64,000 bases of DNA from Streptomyces lomondensis. Its GTDB lineage: Bacteria > Actinomycetota > Actinomycetes > Streptomycetales > Streptomycetaceae. The notes under the pieces are model-generated. The model worked only from the letters and a program-made list of their open reading frames with translations. It ran no database searches and had not been told where the DNA came from. Of the stretch, positions 8,014-15,869 are shown one piece after another (the first letter of the stretch is position 1; each line of letters opens with the position of its first letter). The stretch is from NCBI RefSeq assembly GCF_014651035.1, contig NZ_BMWC01000016.1, positions 1-64,000 of the forward strand, given 5' to 3'. The position numbers and the translations under genes were made by a program.

Positions 8014-8979
8014 TCAGGAGGTTGGTGACGGCGCATAGTGGTGGGCAAGGTTGGTGGCGAGGTCGCGGAGGTGAGCCCTGGCTTCGGTGGGGCCGTGCAC
8101 AGTGATGGCGCTCCCGAACGGGAGTAAGGCTCGCACGTCCTCCAGACGCAGGAAGCGGATCGTCACCTTGTGGCCGGTGGGGGATTCTTCATGGTCGTCC
8201 CGGACGAGTCGTTGGCCGAAGATCCGTTGGGCTCGCTCGATCTGGGTCCGGTCGATGGTGGCGCTGACCTCTATCGCGTGGTGGTGTTCCCACTGATCAA
8301 CGAGCGCTGCGGCGACGGTGGCCAGGGTCTGGTTCTCGCGGATCCGTCGTGGCTGGTCGACTTCTTTCCACGTCGTGATCCGTTGGAGTCGGTACATCCG
8401 CGGCACTCGGGCACAGTCGGCGACGAGATACCAGATGCCGGCCTTGGCCAACAGCCCGTAGGGATCCACGACGAGGTCGCGTGGGCATGACTCGTGTGGG
8501 CTGTCGTACTCGATCCGTAGCCGGCGACCTCGCCGCACTGGGCCGATCAGCGAAGCCGGAGTCGTGCCGGAAGCTCGTGCCTGGAGCCAGGGACGGCTGT
8601 CCACGTGCACTACGTCGGTGAGCGGCAGGAGCTCATGACCTCGACGTGACTGTGTGGCGACGATCTTGGAGAGCGCGCGCCGGCTTTCGACCGATGCGTT
8701 GAGCTCCGCACGTTGCTTCTCGTCCAGCCCGGTGAGCGACAGATGATCACGCTCGCCCGGCGTGAGCCGCGTGAGGTCGAGCCCGGACCCGGGCGGCATG
8801 GTCACGCCTCCGAGGCGGCCCCGTTGTGCGGTCACCGGCAGTCCGGCGTCGCGGAGCCAGTTCAGGTCCCGGGTGATGGTTCGGAGGGACACCCCGAGCG
8901 CCGAGGCAAGCTCCTGTGTGGTCACGGCATCCCTCGATTCGAGGAGCAGCATCAAGGAGAAGAAACGGTCTGGGGTCAC
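8014..8979 (-). CDS. WYL-domain transcriptional regulator (YafY/DeoR-like)
   Basis: A 321-residue protein with an N-terminal winged helix-turn-helix (TTQELASALGVSLRTITRDL at about 20-40). The WYL domain follows, with IGPVRRGRRLRIEYDSP and DPYGLLAKAGIWYLVADC at about 145-190, then a WCX-like C-terminus. Such regulators usually control the neighbouring gene; here the divergent VOC gene at 9072 shares a 92-base intergenic region, so it is the likely target. The ligand is unknown. Confidence 0.9.
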   Translation of the reverse strand: MTPDRFFSLMLLLESRDAVTTQELASALGVSLRTITRDLNWLRDAGLPVTAQRGRLGGVTMPPGSGLDLTRLTPGERDHLSLTGLDEKQRAELNASVESRRALSKIVATQSRRGHELLPLTDVVHVDSRPWLQARASGTTPASLIGPVRRGRRLRIEYDSPHESCPRDLVVDPYGLLAKAGIWYLVADCARVPRMYRLQRITTWKEVDQPRRIRENQTLATVAAALVDQWEHHHAIEVSATIDRTQIERAQRIFGQRLVRDDHEESPTGHKVTIRFLRLEDVRALLPFGSAITVHGPTEARAHLRDLATNLAHHYAPSPTS

Positions 8980-9071
8980 ACACCAAGTTTTTCAGGAATT
9001 GCGACACGATACGGCGCATATCCCGGTCAGGCTGGTGGAGGCGTACCTACCACCTGCGAGAAGGACAACCC

Positions 9072-9437
9072 ATGACCACATCCGTCGTGTCCATCGTCTA
9101 TGTGAACGACGCTCCCGCCGCAGCTCGTTTCTACGGCGACCTCCTCGACATGAGCCCCTCGTTCGAGACTCCGGGATACATCACCTTCGACCTCGGGCCA
9201 GGCGCTGACCTCGCTCTGTGGTCTGGCCAGTTCGAGGATCTGTCACCGGATGTCCCGCGTACCAGTGAGGTTTGCCTGGCCATCGACGGTGGACCCGACG
9301 AGCTCAACGCGATCTTCAAGCAGTGGCAGGCCAAGGGCGTCACGATCCTGCACGAGCCTCATGACGCGGGGTTCGGGCTGACCTTCCTCGCAGCCGATCC
9401 TGACGGGAACCGTATCCGCGTCGCACCGCAGGACTGA
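9072..9437 (+). CDS. VOC-family (glyoxalase/bleomycin resistance/dioxygenase fold) protein
   Basis: A 121-residue protein with paired beta-alpha-beta-beta-beta modules: VVSIVYVNDAPAAARFYGDL at the start and EPHDAGFGLTFLAADPDGNR at the end. Start ATG 9072 follows an AGAAGGA ribosome-binding site. Single-VOC proteins of this size act as dimers in isomerase, resistance or dioxygenase roles; no specific substrate can be assigned. It is divergent from the WYL regulator and ends 13 bases before the IS copy. Confidence 0.85.
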   Translation: MTTSVVSIVYVNDAPAAARFYGDLLDMSPSFETPGYITFDLGPGADLALWSGQFEDLSPDVPRTSEVCLAIDGGPDELNAIFKQWQAKGVTILHEPHDAGFGLTFLAADPDGNRIRVAPQD

Positions 9438-9450
9438 AAGGCCACAATGC

Positions 9451-10237
9451 GGCAGGCGCGCACGATAAGACCGTGTCCTATGTGGTGAGGCGGGCGAGTC
9501 GCTTGTAGCAGCACATGGCTGCGGCGAGGCCGGGAAAGGCCGGGTAGTTGCGGGGGTTGCGTTCGTAGCGGGGGCTGAGTCTTCGGTAGCCGGACAGCCA
9601 GGACATGGTCCGCTCGACGACCCAGCGGCGGCGTCCTGATCGTTCGCTGGACTCGATCCCTTTGCGGGCGATGCGCACTCCGATCCGCTTCCACCGCAGC
9701 CATCTGCGCAGGTCGGCCCGGTCGTAGGCTTTGTCAGCGTGCAGGCGCTGAGGCTTGAAATGCCGGCCGCGGTAGGGGTCTTCGCTGTCGGGATGTTGCC
9801 GGCCGAGATACCGACGAGAAGGGGCAGTCCGTTCGCGTCCGACAGGACGTGCATCGTGGAACCCGGCCTGCCCCGGTCCACGGGACTCGGGCCTGTGTGT
9901 TCGCCCCCTTTTTTAGCCCTGACGTGCGCGGTGTCGAGGACGACGCGGGTGACGTCGATGAGGCCGGCGTCGTCGAGACGGTGCAGCACGGCCTCGTGGA
10001 GGCGGCCCCGGACGCCGGCTCTCGACCAGATCAGAAATCGGCGGTGAGCCGTCGACTTCGATATGCCGAAGCACGGTGGAAGTCGGCGCCATGCGCAGCC
10101 GCTGACAAGGACGTAGATGATGGCCGCGAACAGCGTCTCATTAGGGGTGTTCCGTTTCGGCGCCGGGCGGGCTGCAGCGCCAAGGCCCACGCAGCGGTGC
10201 GGGCTCTCCGACGTAGCGGCGGCCTCCGCTGCGGCAC
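9451..10237 (-). mobile_element. IS5-like insertion sequence, second and inverted copy
   Basis: The right end is defined at 9451 by the point where identity with the left-edge copy begins. The transposase C-terminus points inward, opposite to the copy at 1-142, so the two flank about 9.3 kb in inverted orientation. I could not find a matching left terminal repeat between 10100 and 10350. The outer end may have been lost or is too short to see, and the outer coordinate is approximate. Confidence 0.65.
9478..10237 (-). pseudogene. IS5-family transposase, frameshifted
   Basis: The N-terminal half is readable in one frame (TPNETLFAAIIYVLVSGCAW, HVRAKKGGEHTGPSPVDRGR, MHVLSDANGLPLLVGISAGN). After GISAGNI near 9795 the family's HDSEDPY continuation appears in another frame, then RRWVVERTMSWLSGYRRLSP and the normal C-terminus. 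A single missing base where CACGAC is expected (CCGAC is seen) explains the shift. The extreme N-terminus is also unclear, so the copy is probably inactive by itself. Confidence 0.75.
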
Positions 10238-10354
10238 CGCGTGGCAGACCGGCGACCGCCGTCTTCGGCAGTGTCGTCATGGCGATCCGCAGCCGCGCGC
10301 CGAGCTCTGGCAGCCATGCAGGGGAAGCCATGTTCTGCGAACCGGCACACCGCG

Positions 10355-10843
10355 TCAGGCCGAAGGAATGCGAAACTCGAATTCGGGACGGTCCCACGGC
10401 ACGGCAGGCGGGTTCGCGAGCGCAGTCCCGGTCCGCACTGCACCGACGCGGTGGTAGAAGTCCTCGGCAGGAAGATGCGACACGACCTTGACACGGTCGA
10501 GTCCGGCGGCACGGGCTTCGGACTGCATGTGCGCAACGAGCAACCGTCCGATACCCCGTCCTTGCGCTTCGTCGGCGACGAACAGCAGATCGAGCTCCGG
10601 TGGGGCGAGGACGAGCGAGTAGAACCCGAGGACCCGGTCTCCATGCTCGTCGGCGCCGACGGCCACGAAGGCGCGGTGGGCCTCGATGTAATCAGGACCG
10701 ACCCGGTAGCCCGCGACTGCGGCTGCGTACTTACCCTCGTAGGCGCCTGAGCCACGCACAAGCCGCGTGAGCCGTTTGGCATCCCGCGCGACGGCCCTCC
10801 GTATCGTGATCGGCCGGCTGATCGGGGAAGTGCGTGAACTCAT
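10355..10843 (-). CDS. GNAT-family N-acetyltransferase
   Basis: A 162-residue protein with acetyl-CoA binding motif A LLFVADEAQGRGIGRLLVAH (Q/RxxGxG/A pattern) at about 92-112 and the C-terminal VSHLPAEDFYHRVGAVRTG. This matches small GNAT enzymes of unknown acceptor. ATG 10843 was chosen because the sequence upstream in the frame (Arg/Pro-rich) is not protein-like; no strong ribosome-binding site is visible. It is divergent from RNase J. Confidence 0.82.
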   Translation of the reverse strand: MSSRTSPISRPITIRRAVARDAKRLTRLVRGSGAYEGKYAAAVAGYRVGPDYIEAHRAFVAVGADEHGDRVLGFYSLVLAPPELDLLFVADEAQGRGIGRLLVAHMQSEARAAGLDRVKVVSHLPAEDFYHRVGAVRTGTALANPPAVPWDRPEFEFRIPSA

Positions 10844-11016
10844 CGGGAGAGTATGTCGCACCGATGTCCCGTGCGGGTGTTCCTCGGCGGGGCCTCGCCG
10901 TCTCACCCGCCATCCCAGGTCATCCCGGCAGCCGATGCGGGTGCCCCGCTCCGTCGGGCGGAGAGATCGCACAGGCAATGGATCATCTCGTTCCGTTCTA
11001 CGGGTACCGTCAAGGT

Positions 11017-12702
11017 ATGAGTCATCCGCACCCCGAACTGAAAGCCGCCCCGCCCCTTCCCGAAGGAGGGCTGCGGGTCATCGCCCTGGGCGGCCTGGGT
11101 GAGATCGGCCGCAACATGACCGTGTTCGAGTACGCCGGCAAGCTGCTCATCGTCGACTGCGGCGTCCTGTTCCCCGAGGAGACGCAGCCCGGCGTGGACG
11201 TGATCCTGCCGGACTTCACCTCGATCCGGGACCGGCTGGACGACGTCGTGGCCGTGGTGCTCACCCACGGCCACGAGGACCACATCGGCGGCGTGCCGTA
11301 CCTGCTGCGCGAGCGGTCCGACATTCCCGTCGTCGGCTCCAAGCTGACGCTGGCGTTCCTGGAGGCCAAGCTCAAGGAACACGGCATCCGGCCGCGCACG
11401 GTGCGGGTGCGGGAGAGCGACCGGCGCGGTTTCGGGCCCTTCGATCTCGAGTTCGTGGCGGTCAACCACTCCATCCCCGACAGCCTCGCGGTCGCGATCC
11501 GCACCGGCGCCGGGATGGTGCTGCACACCGGCGACTTCAAGATGGACCAGTTCCCTCTCGACGACCGCATCACCGATCTGCGCGCCTTCGCCCGCCTCGG
11601 CGAGGAGGGTGTGGACCTGTTCCTCACCGACTCCACCAACGCCGAGGTCCCCGGCTTCACCACCTCCGAGCGTGAGCTGAACCCGGCGATCGAGCAGGTG
11701 ATGCGCACCGCGCCGCGCCGGGTCATCGTCTCCAGCTTCGCCAGCCATGTGCACCGCATCCAGCAGGTACTGGACGCCGCCCACCAGCACGGTCGCAAGG
11801 TCGCCTTCGTCGGCCGGTCGATGGTCCGCAACATGGGCATCGCCCGTGACCTGGGCTATTTGAAGGTCCCGTCCGGTCTGGTCGTGAGCACGAAGGAGCT
11901 GGAGAAGCTCCCGGACCACAAGATCGCTCTGGTGTGCACCGGCTCCCAGGGCGAACCGATGGCCGCGCTGTCACGGATGGCCAACCGCGACCACATGATC
12001 CGCATCGGCAAGGGCGACACCGTCCTGCTCGCCAGCTCCCTCATCCCCGGCAACGAGAACGCCATCTACCGGGTGATCAACGGCCTGACCCGGTGGGGCG
12101 CCCACGTGGTCCACAAGGGCAACGCCAAGGTGCACGTCTCCGGGCACGCCAGCGCCGGCGAACTCGTCTACTGCTACAACATCGTCAAACCCCGCAACGT
12201 CATGCCCGTGCACGGCGAATGGCGCCACCTGCGGGCCAACGCCGACCTCGCCATCCGCACCGGCGTCGACCCCGACCGGGTCGTCATCGCCGAGGACGGC
12301 GTTGTCGTCGACCTCGTCGACGGCCGCGCGTCCATCACCGGCAAGGTCCCCGCCGGCAACGTCTACGTGGACGGCATGGAAGTCGGCGGCGCCACCGAAG
12401 CGTCCCTCAAGGACCGCCTCACCCTCGCAGAGGAAGGCGTCGTCACGGTGGTGGCGATCGTCGACGCGGACACCGGCGCCCTCGCCGAGGCCCCCGACTT
12501 CCTCGCCCGCGGCTTCGTCCACGACGACACCACCTTCGAGCCGGTCATCCCCGTCATCGAGAAGACCCTGGCCACCGCGGCCGAGGAAGGCGTCGGGGAC
12601 GCGCACCAACTCGAACAACTCGTCGCCCGCGCCGTGGCGAACTGGGCGTTCCGCACCCATCGCCGCAAGCCCCTCATCATCCCCGTCATCATCGACGCCT
12701 GA
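11017..12702 (+). CDS. rnj: Ribonuclease J (metallo-beta-lactamase/beta-CASP RNase)
   Basis: A 561-residue protein. The zinc motif is THGHEDHIGG (His84, His86, Asp88, His89). Other metal and beta-CASP motifs are NHSIPDS, LHTGDFKMD, LTDSTNAE, SSFASHVHRIQ, CTGSQGEP and HVSGHASAGEL, with a C-terminal domain up to residue 561. The family processes and degrades mRNA from internal sites and 5' ends. Start ATG 11017 sits behind a weak AAGGT. In Streptomyces the main RNase J gene is normally next to dapA; dapA is absent here and the gene lies among IS remnants, so this could be an extra copy. Confidence 0.95.
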   Translation: MSHPHPELKAAPPLPEGGLRVIALGGLGEIGRNMTVFEYAGKLLIVDCGVLFPEETQPGVDVILPDFTSIRDRLDDVVAVVLTHGHEDHIGGVPYLLRERSDIPVVGSKLTLAFLEAKLKEHGIRPRTVRVRESDRRGFGPFDLEFVAVNHSIPDSLAVAIRTGAGMVLHTGDFKMDQFPLDDRITDLRAFARLGEEGVDLFLTDSTNAEVPGFTTSERELNPAIEQVMRTAPRRVIVSSFASHVHRIQQVLDAAHQHGRKVAFVGRSMVRNMGIARDLGYLKVPSGLVVSTKELEKLPDHKIALVCTGSQGEPMAALSRMANRDHMIRIGKGDTVLLASSLIPGNENAIYRVINGLTRWGAHVVHKGNAKVHVSGHASAGELVYCYNIVKPRNVMPVHGEWRHLRANADLAIRTGVDPDRVVIAEDGVVVDLVDGRASITGKVPAGNVYVDGMEVGGATEASLKDRLTLAEEGVVTVVAIVDADTGALAEAPDFLARGFVHDDTTFEPVIPVIEKTLATAAEEGVGDAHQLEQLVARAVANWAFRTHRRKPLIIPVIIDA

Positions 12703-12764
12703 GCCACGGCCCGGCCGAACGGCCCCCCGGTTCCGGTCGCGGTCTCACCGGCATCGCGGCCGGG

Positions 12765-12789
12765 CACGGGAGTCAGCAGGACTCCCGTG
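12765..12789 (+). terminator. Stem-loop after RNase J
   Basis: A perfect 10-bp stem, CACGGGAGTC (12765-12774) with GACTCCCGTG (12780-12789), and a 5-base loop, 62 bases after the RNase J stop. Confidence 0.65.
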
Positions 12790-12799
12790 GCCTGCAGTC

Positions 12800-12905
12800 C
12801 AACCTAGTTGAACCCTGTGGCAGGCCGGGGTTGGCAGACACCCCCTGACCAGGTTGAAGACCTCGCGGGGCGGCATATCGCTTGAGGCATCGGATGATCT
12901 CACGT
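12800..12905 (-). pseudogene. IS110-like transposase C-terminal relic
   Basis: The minus strand reads TRREIIRCLKRYAA and, after a frame change, EVFNLV. This resembles the C-terminal IIRCLKRYxAREV(F/Y)xLV signature of IS110-family transposases as I remember it. Only about 30 residues remain. The relic abuts the stop codon of the truncated dioxygenase, so the insertion probably helped disrupt this area. Confidence 0.4.
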
Positions 12906-12909
12906 CGGG

Positions 12910-13332
12910 TCACACCGGAACCGTCAGCGTCGCGGTGTACCCCTGCTCGACGCTGCCGGTGACGGTCGCGAGCTGCTGGTCGTAGCCGTCGCTGAAGACC
13001 ATGTCCGACTCCAGGGAGAGTTCGCTGAGATTCCTCACGCTCTCGCTGTAGCCGTCGGTGGCGTACACCCTGTCGCTCACGTCCTTCGGCAGCGCGAGCT
13101 GCGAGGTGTTCGTGATGGACCTGGCCGCCGTGGCGTCGGCCAGGCTGCCGTGGACCTCGAAGTGAACGTGCGGCCAGCGGCCCGGGTAGCAGCCGGGGAA
13201 GATGCTCCTGAACGTGACCTGTCCCTTGTCGTCCGCCTCCTGGACGCCGCGCAGATAGTTCTCGACCGTCACGCCGTCGTTGTACAGGGAGTACCTGCCC
13301 TCCCGGTCGCATTGCCAGATCAGCGCGGTCAT
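12910..13332 (-). pseudogene. Intradiol ring-cleavage dioxygenase, N-terminally truncated
   Basis: About 140 residues carrying the catalytic core of secreted intradiol dioxygenase-like proteins. WQCDREGRYSLYNDG supplies a Tyr ligand, FRSIFPGCYPGRWPHVHFEV the Tyr/His ligands (PGxYxGRxxHxH). The C-terminus is LATVTGSVEQGYTATLTVPV. The N-terminal half (linker domain, first beta strands and any signal peptide) is missing; homology stops near 13340, shortly before the SWIM gene stop. ATG 13332 is only the first available start and the fragment is unlikely to be functional. Confidence 0.75.
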
Positions 13333-13379
13333 GTCTATGCGGTCAGAAGCACTCCCGTCGCCTGCCGGCAGGCGGCTGC

Positions 13380-15869
13380 TCAGAGTTCGCCGGGAATGCC
13401 GAGGCCCGTCAGCGCGCCGACCGGATCCAGGTCGGGGGTGCCGCGCGGCCACCAGTCGTCCTGGCCGGGCTCGGACTCGTAGGCGTACCAGAGGCCGTCG
13501 CGGCCCAGGCGGAGCTGGACGTGGCCGCGGGGGTGGGTGAGGTGGTTGCGCCAGGGGCGGAAGGCGGGCAGGTCGGCGGCGAGGAGCAGGGGCCGGGCCC
13601 GGTCGAACCGGCCGGCCGGCGGGTCCCAGGGCTCCTCCAGTACGGCGAGGCCTTCCAGTCCGCCCTGCCGCCAGGCGGCGACCGCGCGGGCCAGCTCGGA
13701 GGGCGTACGGCCCGCCGCCGAGGCCAGGGAGGAGTAGAGGGCGCGGGAGCCCGCGGTGAGTCCCGAGCCGGGGCGGGCCGCGGCCAGGCGGACCGCGTCC
13801 TGCCACAGGGTCAGCTGCCCGACCGGGTCGCGGCCCGTGGTGAGCAGGGCGTGCGCCCGGGCGGCGGCGTCGGTGGCCAGTTGGTCCAGTGCGAAGGGGT
13901 CGGGGCCGCCTGGGGCCGCCGGGTAGGCCGGGGGCTGCTCCGGGTGCGGGGGCGGGGGCAGCGGTGCGGGGAGGGGCGGGAGGGCGCGATGTGCGAGGGC
14001 GTCACTGGCCCGTACGCCGGGCACTGGCGCCGGTTCCCTGTCCTGGGCGGCGCGCGCGGCGCGGGTGGCGCTCAGCCGGGACAGCGCGTCGAGCAGCTCC
14101 CGTTCGCCCCTGCCGCGCAGCAGGAGCAGGACGAACGGGTCGGCGTCGAGCAGCCGGGCGGTCTGGTAGCAGAGCGCGGCGGCGTGCTTGCAGGGGTGGC
14201 CGCGGTCGGGGCAGCTGCACCGGGGTTCCAGGTCGCCGGGGCCGGGCAGCAGAGGGACGCCGCAGTCCGCGAGGGACTGGGGCATCTCCTTGTCGAGGAG
14301 GGCCGCGATGTGCCCTGGCCGGTCTGCGGCGGCGTCCAGGAACCGGTCCCAGTCGGTGCCGTCGAGGGTGCGCAGGTGTACCTGTACGCGGTACGGCCGG
14401 GGGCGGCTGCCCCGCACATAGGCGAGGACGAGGCCGGGCGTCACCGTGATCGCGTCGACATGCCCCTGCTCGGCATACACGCGCCCGCGCTCCAGCCGCT
14501 TGGCGTCCAGCGCGCCCTGCTCCAGCGCGGCGACCCAGGCGTTCCCCCACCAGCTCTCGGCGAAGGTCGTCCCCTCCAGGGGCGGGAAGGGCGGGAAGGT
14601 ACGGCGGAGGTCGTTGTCCCGATCGGGGGCGGCCATGGAGCGGGGGGTCGTGCGCGGGGTGGAGCGGGGAGGGGTGGAACGGGGAGGGGTAGGGGCGGCG
14701 GTCGCGGGACGGACGGTCTCGGGGGCGGGGGCCGAACCCTCGGGGGCGGGGGCCGAACCCACAGGACCGGGGGCCGAACCCACGGAGACGGGAGCCGAGC
14801 CCTCGGAGGCAGGGGCCGAGCCGTCGGAGGCGAGAGCCGAACCCACACGGGCGGAGGCCGAACCCACGGAGGCAGGGGCCGAACCCACAGGACCGGGGGC
14901 CGAGCCCTCGGGGGCGGGGATCGAGCCCTCGGGGGCGGGGGGAGACCCCACAGGACCGGGGGCAGAGCCCACCGAGGCAGGGGCCGAGCCCACACGACCA
15001 TGGGCCGGAGCCGGCCTCGCCGCGTGATGGACGGTGTCCATGGCATGGTTCCGGGGCGCCGGCTCCCCGCTCTCCCTCGCCAGAGCCGAGAGCCGCTCCG
15101 GCGACGTTCCCGGGCTTTCCGCGTCATCCTTCCTCGCCGGGTTCGCCACGGCAGGCCCGTGCGGCAAGTCCGTCATGCGAGGGGATGGACTCCCCTGGCC
15201 GGTCATCTCGTCAGGGTCGTCGGACATCGGGGTCGGCTCGTCCGGCTCGTCCGGCATCCGGAAGGCGCCGGACAGCAACTGCCGTACGGCGGGCGTGCCC
15301 CCGCCGGCGGCGTGCTGGCGTGCTCGCCGCGCGGCCGCTGCCCTGTCGTCCACGGTGCTCTGCCGGGCCCGGCGCCTTCGCCGGGCGCCTTCCCGCTCGG
15401 TCTGTTCCCGTGCCCGCCGCGCCTCGTCCCGCGCTGCGCGCAGCGCCTCGCGCGCGACGTCCGCAGCGCGCGGCTGGGGCTGGTCGGTGGCGCCGCCGTC
15501 CCTGGCAGGGAAGGCCCCTTCGTCCGCCCCGGTGGGTCCCACCGGGCCGTCCTGCGGATCGCCGAACGACGCTTCCGGCTCCGGCGGTGTTCCCACCGCC
15601 CGGGTGTCCTCGGGCGCACCGGCGTCCTGCGCCGCACCCTCCTCGCTCCCCCGCTCCTCGCCGCCCCGGCCGCTCCCCCGGTGCCCGGACACCGCCCTCC
15701 GCAGTGCCTCGCGGGCCACGTCTCCGGGCCGGGGAGTCTCCTGGCCCGCGGGCGCCCCGGCGGGGGAAGGTGCCGGACGGTCCGCGGATGCCGGGTCCTG
15801 GTCCTGTGCCGCCCGCTCCCGGGCCTCCCTCAGGGCCCGGCGCGCCTCGTCGGCGGGCCGGCCCGTCAT
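13380..15869 (-). CDS. SWIM zinc-finger protein with long low-complexity N-terminus
   Basis: An 829-residue protein. Residues 1-200 are Ala/Arg/Glu-rich with repeated AREALR-type helices. A block of thirteen 7-residue repeats lies at about 293-383. The conserved part starts near residue 425 (FPPLEGTTFAESWWGNAWVA) and includes the SWIM zinc motif CSC-x8-CKH near residue 548. SWIM domains bind zinc and are implicated in DNA or protein interaction. Its ATG overlaps the SNF2 helicase stop (ATGA), and in this family pair the SWIM protein is thought to act with the helicase. The N-terminus is far more variable than the rest. Confidence 0.9.
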   Translation of the reverse strand: MTGRPADEARRALREARERAAQDQDPASADRPAPSPAGAPAGQETPRPGDVAREALRRAVSGHRGSGRGGEERGSEEGAAQDAGAPEDTRAVGTPPEPEASFGDPQDGPVGPTGADEGAFPARDGGATDQPQPRAADVAREALRAARDEARRAREQTEREGARRRRRARQSTVDDRAAAARRARQHAAGGGTPAVRQLLSGAFRMPDEPDEPTPMSDDPDEMTGQGSPSPRMTDLPHGPAVANPARKDDAESPGTSPERLSALARESGEPAPRNHAMDTVHHAARPAPAHGRVGSAPASVGSAPGPVGSPPAPEGSIPAPEGSAPGPVGSAPASVGSASARVGSALASDGSAPASEGSAPVSVGSAPGPVGSAPAPEGSAPAPETVRPATAAPTPPRSTPPRSTPRTTPRSMAAPDRDNDLRRTFPPFPPLEGTTFAESWWGNAWVAALEQGALDAKRLERGRVYAEQGHVDAITVTPGLVLAYVRGSRPRPYRVQVHLRTLDGTDWDRFLDAAADRPGHIAALLDKEMPQSLADCGVPLLPGPGDLEPRCSCPDRGHPCKHAAALCYQTARLLDADPFVLLLLRGRGERELLDALSRLSATRAARAAQDREPAPVPGVRASDALAHRALPPLPAPLPPPPHPEQPPAYPAAPGGPDPFALDQLATDAAARAHALLTTGRDPVGQLTLWQDAVRLAAARPGSGLTAGSRALYSSLASAAGRTPSELARAVAAWRQGGLEGLAVLEEPWDPPAGRFDRARPLLLAADLPAFRPWRNHLTHPRGHVQLRLGRDGLWYAYESEPGQDDWWPRGTPDLDPVGALTGLGIPGEL
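14721..14993 (-). repeat. Thirteen 21-bp tandem repeats coding a 7-residue unit
   Basis: Within the SWIM protein the minus strand encodes VGSAPAS, VGSAPGP, EGSAPAP and similar, thirteen times without interruption. The unit is [V/E/D]GS-[A/P/I]-x-x-x; Gly-Ser is invariant. The copies are degenerate at the DNA level. The array is probably a flexible linker and is prone to length variation. Confidence 0.85.

Noticed and set aside
5703-8105. 800-residue plus-strand open frame read as one protein
   Set aside because: The first part is antisense to the oxidoreductase and the last part is the wrong frame of the LuxR gene; only 6642 to about 7083 is real.
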